A stretch of DNA of 64,000 nt from Caldinitratiruptor microaerophilus (GTDB lineage Bacteria; Bacillota; Sulfobacillia; Symbiobacteriales; ZC4RG38), in assembly GCF_025999835.1 (NCBI RefSeq), contig NZ_AP025628.1, positions 3,410,001 through 3,474,000 of the forward strand, read 5' to 3'. The notes beneath the pieces are model-generated. The model made no database searches and had not been told where the DNA came from. It saw nothing but the letters and a program-made list of their open reading frames with translations. The translations under genes were made by a program, and so were the position numbers. Below are positions 16,474-25,338 of this stretch, piece by piece (position 1 is the stretch's first letter; each line of letters opens with the position of its first letter).

Positions 16474-17512
16474 CCGCCTCCGGGCGATCGGCCAGGCCGG
16501 CGGGACCGGCCGGGCCGGCGCGGGGGCGGTCCCCCGGGCCGAGGCCCGCGAGGAGCCGGCCCGGCGTCTCCCCGCCGGGCTCTGGGCGGTGTTCCTGAAG
16601 GAGCTGGGCGACCACGTCACGAGCTGGCGCTTCATCATCTTGACCGGGCTCGTGGCGGTCGCCGGGCTGGCGGCGACCTACGTGGCCTCGCTCACCATCC
16701 GTGGGGCGGTGGCGGGCTCCGGCACGCCCGACTTCGTCTTCCTTCGCCTCTTCACAGCGTCCGACGGGCGGCTGCCGCCCTTCACCGCTTTCGTCGGCTT
16801 CCTGGCGCCGCTGTTCGGGCTGGCGCTCGGGTTCGACGCCATCTCCGGCGAATTCAACCGGCGGACGCTCAGCCGGCTGCTCGCCCAGCCGATCCACCGC
16901 GACGCGGTCATCCACGGGAAGTTCCTGGCCGGCGTGGCCACCGTCGGCGCCATGCTGCTCGCCCTGTGGCTGGTGGTGGCCGGCCTGGGGCTGTCGATGA
17001 TCGGGGTGCCGCCGACCGGCGAGGAGGTCCTCCGCCTCCTCATCTTCCTGGCCGTCACCGTGGTCTACGTGGCCTTCTGGCTCGCCCTGGCGATCCTGTT
17101 CTCGATCGTGTTCCGGCAGTCGGCCACCTCCGCCCTGGCGGGGATCGCCGTGTGGCTCTTCTTCGCCGTCTTCGGCTCGCTCCTGGCCGGCCTGGTGGCC
17201 GACTCCCTGGTGCCGATGCCCCAGGACGCGCCCGCCGAGGTGGTCCTGCGCCACGAGCAGGTCCGGCAGGCGCTCGGCCGCCTGTCGCCCGTGACGCTGT
17301 ACGACGAGGCGGTCGTCACCCTGCTGACGCCCTCGGTGCGGACGCTGGGGCCGGTGCTGCTCGAGCAGGTCGTCGGGGCGATCCAGGGCAACCTGCCGCT
17401 CGGCCAGAGCGTGCTACTGATCTGGCCCCACCTGACCGGGCTCGTGGCGGCGACGATGATCTGCTTCGCCCTGTCCTACGTGCTGTTCATGCGGCGCGAG
17501 ATCCGGGCGTAG
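16433..17512 (+). CDS. ABC-2-type exporter permease
   Basis: The protein is 359 residues from ATG at 16433, chosen because GGGGGTGAG precedes it; an in-frame ATG at 16415 lies further upstream. A cytoplasmic N terminus of about 60 residues leads into six hydrophobic helices, the first at about 65-90 ([20 protein letters not shown]). [20 protein letters not shown] is the typical ABC-2 permease motif that precedes helix 3. It is the last gene of the sigma/NEW3/ABC cassette. The substrate is unknown. Confidence 0.88.
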   Translation: MTTPVRRWPLRALDRLRAIGQAGGTGRAGAGAVPRAEAREEPARRLPAGLWAVFLKELGDHVTSWRFIILTGLVAVAGLAATYVASLTIRGAVAGSGTPDFVFLRLFTASDGRLPPFTAFVGFLAPLFGLALGFDAISGEFNRRTLSRLLAQPIHRDAVIHGKFLAGVATVGAMLLALWLVVAGLGLSMIGVPPTGEEVLRLLIFLAVTVVYVAFWLALAILFSIVFRQSATSALAGIAVWLFFAVFGSLLAGLVADSLVPMPQDAPAEVVLRHEQVRQALGRLSPVTLYDEAVVTLLTPSVRTLGPVLLEQVVGAIQGNLPLGQSVLLIWPHLTGLVAATMICFALSYVLFMRREIRA

Positions 17513-17732
17513 GTCGGGCGTCCGGCCGTCGCCTGGCCACGCCCCGGGGTGCAGCCCCTCGGCACCCGTGGGCACCCGTCCGCGATCCCGGGGGGCTCTC
17601 TTCGCTGGCGGCCGCCGCCCGGGTGCCGGGGGCGGCCGTTCCAGCTCCGCAGGGGAGCCGCTCCCGCAGGCGAAGGGAGAGAGGAAAACCTCGCGCCCGC
17701 CCCTGCGGGACGCGAAAGGGAGGCCCAGGTCG

Positions 17733-18509
17733 ATGGAGACCAACCGGGTGAAGCGGCAGCTGCAGGTGGGGACCCCGAGCATCGGCACCTGGCTGACGGT
17801 GCCCAGCCCCTTCGTGGCGGAAACGCTGGCCGCGGCCGGCTTCGACTGGCTCACCGTGGACATGGAGCACTCGCCCTTCGACTGGCACACCGCTGCGCTC
17901 ATGTTCATGGCGGTGCGGTCGCAGGGCGGCGTCCCCCTCGTCCGCATCCCCTGGAACACGGGGGAGAACATCAAGCGGGCGCTGGATTACGGCGCCTGGG
18001 GGATCGTCGTGCCGATGGTGAACTCCCGCGAGGAGGCGGAGGCGGCCGTGGCCGGCGCGAAGTACCCGCCCCAGGGGATCCGGAGCGTCGGCGGGGCGCG
18101 CCACGCCCTGAGCTTCGCCGCCAAGCCGGCCGAGTACTTCGCCCGGGCGAACGACGAGATCCTGGTCGTCCTGCAGATCGAACACATCCGGGCCGTCGAG
18201 AACGTCGACGCCATCGTCTCGGTGCCCGGCGTCGACGCCGTGTTCATCGGCCCGAACGACCTCGCCGCCTCCATGGGGCTGCCGCCCGGGTACGAGCGGG
18301 ACGAACCGCAGGTCGTCCAGGCGATCCGGCACGTGCGGGAGCGGGCCGCCGCGCACGGTGTGGCGGCCGGGATCCACTGCAGCGACGGGGCTGCGGTCGC
18401 CCGACGGGTGGAGGAGGGGTTCCGGCTCCTGGCGCTGGGGAGCGACGGCCGCCTCCTGACCCAGGCCGCCGTCGAGCAACTCCGGCGGGCGCGGCGGGAG
18501 CCCGTTTGA
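17733..18509 (+). CDS. HpcH/HpaI-family aldolase
   Basis: The protein is 258 residues from ATG at 17733, with AAAGGGAGG upstream. It is a class II pyruvate-type aldolase fold: GTWLTVPSPFVAETLAAAG at the start, the metal-binding segment GFDWLTVDMEHSPFD, VPLVRIP, GAWGIVVPMVNSREEAE and FIGPNDLAASMG. Family members cleave 2-keto-3-deoxy or 4-hydroxy-2-oxo acids to pyruvate and an aldehyde. The substrate is not predictable. It stands alone; 220 bp separate it from the ABC permease and no neighbour clarifies its pathway. Confidence 0.88.
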   Translation: METNRVKRQLQVGTPSIGTWLTVPSPFVAETLAAAGFDWLTVDMEHSPFDWHTAALMFMAVRSQGGVPLVRIPWNTGENIKRALDYGAWGIVVPMVNSREEAEAAVAGAKYPPQGIRSVGGARHALSFAAKPAEYFARANDEILVVLQIEHIRAVENVDAIVSVPGVDAVFIGPNDLAASMGLPPGYERDEPQVVQAIRHVRERAAAHGVAAGIHCSDGAAVARRVEEGFRLLALGSDGRLLTQAAVEQLRRARREPV

Positions 18510-18528
18510 GCGCCCGGCCACACGGCCC

Positions 18529-18810
18529 TTACTCCACCCGGTCCACGCGGACCCGGTGCCCGCGCGCCTGCCGGAGCGCCGCCGGGTCGCCATCGAGCCG
18601 GCCGAACACCGCCACCGGGCTCGCCGGGCGGATCTCGCCGGGGCCGCTCACGGGGGTCGGTCCGTAGAAGCGGCACACCGCCCGGCCGGGAGGCCCGTAG
18701 CCCACGTCCCCGGCGTCGACGGTCTCCTGGGTCTTCCCGGGTTCGACGTTCACCTCCGCCGGTGTTATCGTCGGATCGCCATCTCCGATAATAGCCGTGG
18801 GCAGACCCAT
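18529..18810 (-). CDS. Cyclophilin-like fold protein (TM1367/DUF369-like), apparently N-terminally short
   Basis: The C-terminal half is clearly this family: AGDVGYGPPGRAVCRFYGPT followed by EIRPASPVAVFGRLDGDP and a VRVDRVE ending. The family usually has about 120 residues. From ATG at 18810 only 93 codons are available, and the first strand and helix of the fold (the stretch ending in WGDEIYF) are poorly recognisable. An extended frame to 18867 exists but does not resemble the family and overlaps corA. No good ribosome binding site precedes 18810. It could be a live short version or a decaying gene. Confidence 0.5.
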   Translation of the reverse strand: MGLPTAIIGDGDPTITPAEVNVEPGKTQETVDAGDVGYGPPGRAVCRFYGPTPVSGPGEIRPASPVAVFGRLDGDPAALRQARGHRVRVDRVE

Positions 18811-18854
18811 ACCGACCGTGGACCGCCAACGACGCTCACGACGGGGGGTCGGGC

Positions 18855-19985
18855 ATGATCCGGGCACTCATGGCAGGACCGGAGGGCGTGCGGGAGGTGG
18901 AGCCCGCCTCGCTGGGGGAGGTCCTGCGGCAGCTCGCCGGGGACCAGCCTCTGGGGCGGGGCGGGACCGGCGGCCCCTTTCTCTGGGTCGACCTGGACGC
19001 TCCCACGGGCGAGGAATGGGAACTCCTGACCGGCGTGTTCCGCTTCCACCCCCTGGCTGTCGAGGACTGCCAGAGCTTCACGGAGCTGCCCAAGCTCGAC
19101 GTGTACCCGGACTACCTCTTCATCGTGCTGCACCAGGTCGAGCCGGCCGGGACGAGGCGGGTGCGGCGGGACGAGCTGGACGTGTTCCTCGGCCCGCGCT
19201 ACCTCGTGACGGTCCACGTCGACCCGGTGGAGGTGGTCGGCAAGCAGTGGGAGCGGGAGCGCCAGGGGAAGGGCGCGCTCGCCCAGGGAGCCGACATGCT
19301 GTTCCACGCCCTCGCCGACGCCCTCGTCGACCAGTACATCCCGGTGCTCGAGGGGCTGCAGGACCGCCTGGAGGAGATGATCACGGGCCTTCTCGACGAG
19401 TCCCCGCACCCCCGGCTGCCCCGGGTCACCCTGGCCATCCGCCGCCAGCTGCTGCGCCTGCGCCACAGCCTGGAGCCGCAGCGGGAGGTGTTCGCCCGGC
19501 TGGCCCAGCGGTCGACCCCCTTCGTCTCCGAGCGCGCCCGGGAGTACCTGCGGGACGTCCACGACCACTCGGACCGCCTCGTGGGGCTCCTGGCGCTCAA
19601 CCGGGAGCTCGTGACCTATGCCGTCGACCTGTACCTGGCCCTCGGCAACAACCGGATGAACGCGATCGTCCAGCGCCTCACCATCGTCACCACGATCTTC
19701 ATGCCGCTGACACTCATCACCGGCATCTACGGGATGAACTTCCGCTTCATGCCCGAACTCGAGCATCCGTACGGTTACCCGGCGGTGCTCGCCCTCATCG
19801 CAGCGCTCGGCATCGGTCTCTACCTGTACTTCTGGCGCAGGGGCTGGTTGGAGCCCGTACCGATCCCCCCTAGGCGAAGACGGCCGGATCGAGGTCCGGA
19901 AAGCAGGCATCCTCCTCTTCCACCTGGCGAAGCCAGTCGGGGTCGGGCCGGCGGCCCGCCGTCAGGTCCTCGTACAGACGGGTGA
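18855..19985 (+). CDS. corA: CorA-family magnesium/divalent cation channel
   Basis: A large cytoplasmic N-terminal domain leads to two C-terminal helices. The selectivity motif YGMNF lies at the end of helix 1 (VTTIFMPLTLITGIYGMNF) and is followed by a short MPELEHPYG loop. The second helix is VLALIAALGIGLYLYFWRRG. After it the frame runs on for about 40 Arg/Pro-rich residues and overlaps the convergent GH57 gene by 116 bp; the native protein normally ends soon after helix 2, so this tail is unusual. ATG at 18855 is used. CorA pentamers mediate Mg2+ (or Co2+/Ni2+) uptake. Confidence 0.9.
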   Translation: MIRALMAGPEGVREVEPASLGEVLRQLAGDQPLGRGGTGGPFLWVDLDAPTGEEWELLTGVFRFHPLAVEDCQSFTELPKLDVYPDYLFIVLHQVEPAGTRRVRRDELDVFLGPRYLVTVHVDPVEVVGKQWERERQGKGALAQGADMLFHALADALVDQYIPVLEGLQDRLEEMITGLLDESPHPRLPRVTLAIRRQLLRLRHSLEPQREVFARLAQRSTPFVSERAREYLRDVHDHSDRLVGLLALNRELVTYAVDLYLALGNNRMNAIVQRLTIVTTIFMPLTLITGIYGMNFRFMPELEHPYGYPAVLALIAALGIGLYLYFWRRGWLEPVPIPPRRRRPDRGPESRHPPLPPGEASRGRAGGPPSGPRTDG

Positions 19986-21480
19986 ACCGCCCCAGGTGAA
20001 GGTGGAGCCGCCGGCGCGCGTACTCCACCTGGGTGCCGCTGCGCAGGATGAACGGCCAGTCGCTGGCCTGCGCCAGGAGTACCTCCCGGCCGGCCTGCCG
20101 CAGGGCCCGGTGCAGGAGCGCGTCCCGCGGCGCACGCGCGTGGCGCCTCACCAGTTCCGCCATCCGGGCACTCGTGTGGTGGAGATGGCGCCACACCCAG
20201 TGGTTGGGGCCGGAGAGCCAGAAGTCGCAGTACCCGCCGTAACCCCAGCTGGACAGGGGCGGCTCAACCCGCTCGACCGGCGGGTGGGCGGCAAGGTACG
20301 CGCCCGGGGTGGTGAAACCCCACACGGACTGCTCACAGGCCGCCCTGCGGGCCACGTGCTCCAGCCACACGGGGCCCTCGAACCACCAGTGCCCGAACAG
20401 CTCCGCGTCGTAGGGCGCGACGATCAGGGGCGGCCGGTGAAGGCGCGCGGCGAGGTACTCGACCTGGCGTTCCCGGCACCAGACGAAGTGGCCGGCGTGG
20501 CGGACTGCGGTCTGGTGGGCCGCCCCCGGATCGTAGATCGCCTTGTGGTCAGTCGGGCCGGTGATGCGGAAGTACTTGATCCCCGTCGCCACCCGGTGTC
20601 CGTCCGGGTGGACGTACGGCCGGACGTACTCGAGGTCGAGGTCGAACCCCACGTCGCGGTAGTACTCCCGGTAGGCGTAGTCGCCCGGATAGCCCTCCCG
20701 GGCCGACCAGACCTGCCGCGAGGTCTCCGGGTCGCGCCCCAGGGCCGCGACCCCGTCGCCGATCCACACCGGGGCGTACGCGCCGGCGCTCGGAGCCGGC
20801 CGGGCGCCGGTGAGGCCGTGGGTCTCGAGCACGACGTACCGGACGCCCTCCGCCGCCAGCACGGTCTCCAGGCCCGGGTAGTAGCCGCACTCGGGCAGCC
20901 AGAAGCCGGCCGGGGGGTGGCCGAAGAACCGCCGGAACTCGGCCACCGCGACCGCCACCTGGGCCCGGACGGCCTCCGGCCGCACGGCGAGGAGCGGCAG
21001 GAACCCGTGCGTGGCCGCGCAGGTGAGGAGCTCGATCCGGCCGGCGCCGGCCAGGTCCCGCAGCGCCCCGGTCAGGTCCCCGCCCAGGCGCCGCCACTGC
21101 CGGCGGCGGCGCCGCAGCAGGTGCTGGTACATCTGCGCCACGGCGTGGATCTCGCCGTCGCCGGCGGTGCGGGCCACCTCGCGGTCGGCGAGCTCGATCA
21201 GGGCATCGAGGTGCGCCTCGTAGCGCCGGCGCAGGAGCGGGTCGGCGAGCATGTTGAGCAGGGTGGGGCTGACCGACAGCGTGAGCACGAACGGCACCCC
21301 GTCCGCCCCGAGGTGCTCCAGCACCTCCAGGAGCGGCAGGTAGCACTCCGTGATGCCGTCGTAGAGCCACCGCAGCTCCAGGGCGTGCGGGTCCTCCGGG
21401 TGGCGCATGTACGGAAGGTGGGCGTGGAGGATCAGGGCCACGTACCCCTGGCGGTCCGGGGGAGGAGTCAACGCGTTCAC
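19870..21480 (-). CDS. GH57 glycoside hydrolase, 1,4-alpha-glucan branching enzyme type
   Basis: The protein is 536 residues from GTG at 21480, which overlaps the stop of the upstream DUF4912 gene (GTGA). Family GH57 signatures are HAHLPYMRHPE near the N terminus, FWLPECGYYPG with the probable nucleophile Glu197, and APYDAELFGHWWFEGP with probable acid/base Asp358. The length and the C-terminal helical domain with SSWGYGGYCDFWL fit branching enzymes of about 520-560 residues. It probably forms alpha-1,6 branches in glycogen-like glucan. No glycogen synthase gene lies in the window. Confidence 0.88.
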   Translation of the reverse strand: MNALTPPPDRQGYVALILHAHLPYMRHPEDPHALELRWLYDGITECYLPLLEVLEHLGADGVPFVLTLSVSPTLLNMLADPLLRRRYEAHLDALIELADREVARTAGDGEIHAVAQMYQHLLRRRRRQWRRLGGDLTGALRDLAGAGRIELLTCAATHGFLPLLAVRPEAVRAQVAVAVAEFRRFFGHPPAGFWLPECGYYPGLETVLAAEGVRYVVLETHGLTGARPAPSAGAYAPVWIGDGVAALGRDPETSRQVWSAREGYPGDYAYREYYRDVGFDLDLEYVRPYVHPDGHRVATGIKYFRITGPTDHKAIYDPGAAHQTAVRHAGHFVWCRERQVEYLAARLHRPPLIVAPYDAELFGHWWFEGPVWLEHVARRAACEQSVWGFTTPGAYLAAHPPVERVEPPLSSWGYGGYCDFWLSGPNHWVWRHLHHTSARMAELVRRHARAPRDALLHRALRQAGREVLLAQASDWPFILRSGTQVEYARRRLHLHLGRFTRLYEDLTAGRRPDPDWLRQVEEEDACFPDLDPAVFA

Positions 21481-22130
21481 GAGCGGGCCCCCCGCTGCCC
21501 CCACGGCGACCCCGGGGCCGGACCCGGGGACCAGACCGCGTGCAGGCCGCCGGCCCCGGGCCACGCGGCGGCAGCGGCCGGCTGACCGGCCGCTGCCGCG
21601 GGCGTCCACGCCGGGGCCGAGGGGAGCTCCGGCGTGCGAACCACCTCCGACCGGGCGAGTGGGTACCAGGCGCCGCCGGGGCCGGCGCGCCCGACCTCGA
21701 CGGCGTACCGCCGGCCGGGGCGGGCTTCGACCCACCAGTGGTCGTGCGTGTCCTCGAGAGCGAATTCCTGGACGATGCCGCTGTCCACGTCGTGGATTCG
21801 CAACACCCGCCGGGTTGCACCGAACCCGGGTCCCAGCCGGGCTGCCAGGGCGGGTTCGGCTCCACCGGTGAGTTCCCAGTAAGCGTACAGCTGGAACGGG
21901 TCCTTGACCATCGCCACGACCTCGTCGACGCCGTAGCGCGAGGGAAGGGGGGCAGGCTCCGCCGCCACCTCCAGCCGCGTCGCCCGGGCCTCCCGGAGGG
22001 CGGCCTCGGGGGGCCGCCCCGCGCTCGCCGCGGCCTTCCCGGCGTGCGCCGGCGGTCGCCGGCGGGTCCCGGCGAAGAGGCACAGCGCCAGCGCGGCGGC
22101 CAGTGCGAAGAGCAGGAGAAGCCACGGCAC
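21477..22130 (-). CDS. DUF4912 domain protein with N-terminal membrane helix
   Basis: From GTG at 22130 the protein is 217 residues; GGGGGGGACC precedes it. A longer frame to 22286 lacks this support. It begins with a transmembrane helix (VPWLLLLFALAAALALCLFA), then a linker, then YGVDEVVAMVKDPFQLYAYWEL, the hallmark of DUF4912. HDHWWVEARPGRRYAVEVG completes the domain. Overlap with the GH57 start implies joint translation. DUF4912 proteins are often encoded beside GH57 branching enzymes (established association), and a carbohydrate-binding or scaffolding role is plausible but unproven. Confidence 0.8.
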   Translation of the reverse strand: MPWLLLLFALAAALALCLFAGTRRRPPAHAGKAAASAGRPPEAALREARATRLEVAAEPAPLPSRYGVDEVVAMVKDPFQLYAYWELTGGAEPALAARLGPGFGATRRVLRIHDVDSGIVQEFALEDTHDHWWVEARPGRRYAVEVGRAGPGGAWYPLARSEVVRTPELPSAPAWTPAAAAGQPAAAAAWPGAGGLHAVWSPGPAPGSPWGQRGARS

Positions 22131-22359
22131 GTTCGGTCCCCCCCGACACACGACCGTATAGTCTGCCTCTTGCCGCTGCGTCCATGCGGCGCCCGCGCGA
22201 ACGGCCGGCGGGGGCGCGCCCAGGAGGGGTGCGCCCGCGCGGCTCGAACTCTCCATCAAGGACGCGACACCCGGGACCGTCTCCATCCCCCGCGACCGGG
22301 CGCTGCCTCCGGCCGCCGGGCGCTACACGAAAGCGTACACGTACACGGAGGTAGGGACC

Positions 22360-23928
22360 GTGGGGACGTGCGCACTCTTCATCGATTATGAAAACGTCTG
22401 GAAGAGCCTGCGCGGGCTCAACCTCCCCCTCGGCCACCGGGAACTGGCAGAGCTGTTCCGGTCCGAGGCGGCCCGGTACGGCGAACTGGTCTATGCCCGG
22501 GCCTACGCCCCCTGGGACCTCTTCCCGGAGGCCATGGCGATCCTGGACCGGCACGACATCAAGCCCGAGTACGTCGAGGGAGGCCGCAAGGACAACGCCG
22601 ACCTGGTCATGAGCCTGGCCATCCAGGAGTTCCTGCGGGTGCCCGGCCGGGACGCCGGCACGTTCATCCTGGTGACCGGGGACGGGGACTTCGTGCATGT
22701 GATCCGGCTGCTGCAGCAGGAGCGCAAGCGGGTCGTCGTGTGGGGCGTGGAGGGGTCGATCTCCGCGCGCCTCGTCCACCGGGTGGCCGAGGTGGCCCGG
22801 CTCCAGGACCTGCTGCAGCGGCGGGGCCTCCTGCCCGGCGCATCACCGGGCGGCGAGCGTGACCGGAGCTTCGAGAGCCAGTGGGAGCTGGCCACACGGG
22901 CCCTCGTGCTGCGGGCCGAGGCGGTGATGCTGCGCAAGGGCTGGGTTCAGGTTCCGTTCCTGACGCTGCTGCACGAGATGTCGGTCAGCACCGTGTTCGG
23001 TCGCGACAGCGAGGAGCGCCGCCTCCTCATCGTCCGGTGTCTGGAGGCCGGCATCCTGGAGACCAAGAAGCAGCCCAACCCGAAGCGCCCGGGGACCGAG
23101 ACGACCTTCATCCTCCTGAAGAAGGACCACCCGCTCGTGGCCTCGACGCTGCGCTGTACGCACCGGATCATCGGCCATCTGCGGGAGATCCTGGCCAAGA
23201 GCGCCGGCGTGCGCGCCGTTCCCCTGGGGATGCTGCGCGAGCGCGTCGCCGGCGATCCGGAGCTCGCCGCGGGCGCGGACGGGAAGGACCGCCTCCGGGC
23301 GCTCCTGGACGTGTGTGCCGCGGAGGGAATCCTGCGGGTCGAGGAAGCGGACGGCGCCGAGCCGCGGCTTCTCCTGGCACCCGACCACCCCCTCGTCGAG
23401 GAGGTCGTGCCCGGCGAGGACCTGACCCCGGTCCTGCGCCGCCTGGCGCTGATCATCGACCACTACCTCACCCGCACGGGCTACCTCTGGATGTCGATGG
23501 GGCTCCTGCGCCAGGGGCTCGCGGTGGTCGGCCAGGAGACGATGGAGCGGGCGATCCGGCTGGCGGCGGAGACCGGGGTGATCGTGGTCCGCCAGCAGCC
23601 GAACCACTTCGGCTCCCGGCCGACCACCGGCGCCTACCTGCGGTACGACCACCCGCTGGTCGGGGAGACCCTGGAGGCCCGGGACCGCCTCCTGCAGGTT
23701 CTGGCGGAGCTGTTCGAACACCGGGACGTGGTTCCGGCCGAGGTCCTGGAGCGCCGTCTCCGGGAGGCCGACCTGCCGTCGGCCGCGGGCGACCCCGCCG
23801 GCATGTGGCTGGACGTGTTCCTGGCGCACCAGATCCTCGTGCGTAGCCCCGGGCCCGCCGGGGAACCGGGGTACGCCGTGCAGCGGCAGCATCCCGTGCT
23901 GGTGAAACACCTGCGGAGCCAGGTCTGA
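22360..23928 (+). CDS. NYN (LabA/DUF88-like) PIN-fold nuclease domain with four C-terminal repeat modules
   Basis: GTG at 22360 follows GGAGGTAGG. Residues 1-150 form a NYN domain: FIDYENV (Asp9, Asn12), KDNADLVMSLA (Asp78, Asp81) and TGDGDFVHVIRLLQ (Asp108, Asp110), the acidic residues expected for a metal-dependent ribonuclease site. The remaining 370 residues contain four modules of about 80-88 residues, each ending in a DHPLV-like motif (His257, His343, His431, His511). Each module looks like a winged helix with a hydrophobic wing strand (TTFILLKK, PRLLLAP, GAYLRY, GYAVQ). These may bind nucleic acid, as OST-HTH/LOTUS domains do in eukaryotic NYN proteins. Total length is 522 residues; function unknown. 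Confidence 0.85.
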   Translation: MGTCALFIDYENVWKSLRGLNLPLGHRELAELFRSEAARYGELVYARAYAPWDLFPEAMAILDRHDIKPEYVEGGRKDNADLVMSLAIQEFLRVPGRDAGTFILVTGDGDFVHVIRLLQQERKRVVVWGVEGSISARLVHRVAEVARLQDLLQRRGLLPGASPGGERDRSFESQWELATRALVLRAEAVMLRKGWVQVPFLTLLHEMSVSTVFGRDSEERRLLIVRCLEAGILETKKQPNPKRPGTETTFILLKKDHPLVASTLRCTHRIIGHLREILAKSAGVRAVPLGMLRERVAGDPELAAGADGKDRLRALLDVCAAEGILRVEEADGAEPRLLLAPDHPLVEEVVPGEDLTPVLRRLALIIDHYLTRTGYLWMSMGLLRQGLAVVGQETMERAIRLAAETGVIVVRQQPNHFGSRPTTGAYLRYDHPLVGETLEARDRLLQVLAELFEHRDVVPAEVLERRLREADLPSAAGDPAGMWLDVFLAHQILVRSPGPAGEPGYAVQRQHPVLVKHLRSQV

Positions 23929-23959
23929 CCGGGACCCGGCGATTCCCCCGAAGGATGGA

Positions 23960-23982
23960 CCCGCCCGTCGTTGACGGGCGGG
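23960..23982 (+). terminator. Strong hairpin after the NYN gene
   Basis: A perfect 10-bp stem CCCGCCCGTC / GACGGGCGGG closes a 3-base GTT loop, 31 bp after the stop codon. It lacks a T-run (CACAACATTATG follows), so termination efficiency is uncertain. Confidence 0.5.
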
Positions 23983-24042
23983 CACAACATTATGCCATGG
24001 ACGGTGGCGAACCGCCAGCAAGTCACGATGAAATGCAGTAAG

Positions 24043-24072
24043 TTGACCATGAATCGACAACCTGTCTATAAT
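24043..24072 (+). promoter_or_regulatory. Sigma-A promoter of pdhABCD
   Basis: TTGACC (24043-24048) and a perfect TATAAT (24067-24072) are separated by 18 bp. It is among the best housekeeping promoters in the window. The resulting leader would be about 155 nt before pdhA. Confidence 0.82.
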
Positions 24073-24085
24073 GAGTCCAGTCTGG

Positions 24086-24098
24086 AACGATACTCGTT
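24086..24098. promoter_or_regulatory. Palindromic operator-like element in the pdh promoter
   Basis: AACGATACTCGTT is an inverted repeat (AACGA-TAC-TCGTT) starting 13 bp after the -10. Its reverse complement shares the 11-mer AACGAGTATCG with the perR promoter at 31348-31358, suggesting a common regulator. It does not match the classical Fur or PerR box. Confidence 0.5.
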
Positions 24099-24234
24099 AT
24101 CAAAGTCTCCCAACCCGTTCCCTCGCGTCCCGGCGGCCGGACGGCGGGCCGTGTGCGGCGACTCGCACCGTGCTGGCACCTCCGATCGCCGGGAATGCTA
24201 ACCGGAGGGGCCTTCCCGCAAGGAGGGACGCGCC

Positions 24235-25338
24235 ATGCTGACCCTGGACGAACAGGCCCTGGCTCCGTACACCACCGTCCGCCGCGTGCTGGCGCCGGAC
24301 GGGACGCCGGTGGGTCCCGAGCCGGAGCTCACGTCCGATCAGCTTCTCACGATATACCGGTGGCTGGTCTTCCTGCGCACCCACGACCAGCGCCTGCTGA
24401 CCCTGCAGCGCCAGGGCCGCCTCGGCACGTTCGCGCCCCTGAGCGGCCAGGAAGCGAGCCAGGTCGGCAGCGCCTTCGCCCTCGAGCCCCAGGACTGGCT
24501 CTTCCCCACCTACCGGGACCACGGGGCGATGATGGTGCACGGCGTGCCCGAGGTGAACGTCATCCGCTACTTCATGGGCGACGAGTGGGGCGGCCGGGCG
24601 CCGGACGGCGTGCGCGTGTTCCCCATCTCCATCCCCATCGCCACCCAGCTCCTGCACGCCGCGGGAGCCGCCTGGGCGGGGAAGATCAAGGGCGAGCGGT
24701 GGGTCGCCATCGGGTACGCCGGGGATGGCGGCACGTCCCCCGGGGACTTCCACGAGGCCCTCAACATCGCCTCGGTGTTCGAGCTGCCGGTCGTCTTCTT
24801 CATCCAGAACAACCGCTACGCCATCAGCGTGCCCCTGGCCCGGCAGATGAAGTCCCGGACCATCGCCCAGCGGGCGGTCGCCTACGACATCCCCGGCGTC
24901 CGGGTCGACGGCCAGGACGTGCTGGCGGTGTACAGCGTGGTCCAGGAGGCCGTGGACCGGGCTCGCTCGGGGGGCGGCCCCACGCTCATCGAGTCCCTGA
25001 CCTATCGCTACGGCCCGCACACCACCTCGGACGACCCGAAGCGCTACCGCCCCGAGGCCGAGGTGAGCGAGTGGCAGCAGCTCGACCCCATCGAGCGGAT
25101 GCGGCGCTACCTCGTCCTGCGGGGCCTGTGGGACGAGGGCCGGGAGGAGGAGCTGCAGAACCAGGTCCGGGAGCAGGTGGCCGCCGCGGTGGCCGAGGCC
25201 GAGGCGATGGGTCGCCCGGATCCGGCCGCCATCTTCGACTACGTCTACGAGAAGCCCACCCCGCGGCTGGAGGCCCAGAAGGCGCAGCTCCTCGAGCGCC
25301 TGGCCCGCCGGCAGAAGGAGGCGGCCGCCCGTGCCTAA
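24235..25338 (+). CDS. pdhA: Pyruvate dehydrogenase E1 component, alpha subunit
   Basis: The 367-residue E1-alpha begins at ATG 24235 after AAGGAGGG. The thiamine diphosphate motif starts GYAGDGGTSPGDFHEA and ends in QNNRYAISVP (about residues 160-200). LSGQEASQVGSAFALEPQDW and PTYRDHGAMMVHGVP are typical of Bacillus-type PdhA, and YRYGPHTTSDDP is the phosphorylation-loop region. With E1-beta it decarboxylates pyruvate and acetylates the E2 lipoyl group. Branched-chain 2-oxo acid activity cannot be excluded. First gene of pdhABCD. Confidence 0.92.
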   Translation: MLTLDEQALAPYTTVRRVLAPDGTPVGPEPELTSDQLLTIYRWLVFLRTHDQRLLTLQRQGRLGTFAPLSGQEASQVGSAFALEPQDWLFPTYRDHGAMMVHGVPEVNVIRYFMGDEWGGRAPDGVRVFPISIPIATQLLHAAGAAWAGKIKGERWVAIGYAGDGGTSPGDFHEALNIASVFELPVVFFIQNNRYAISVPLARQMKSRTIAQRAVAYDIPGVRVDGQDVLAVYSVVQEAVDRARSGGGPTLIESLTYRYGPHTTSDDPKRYRPEAEVSEWQQLDPIERMRRYLVLRGLWDEGREEELQNQVREQVAAAVAEAEAMGRPDPAAIFDYVYEKPTPRLEAQKAQLLERLARRQKEAAARA

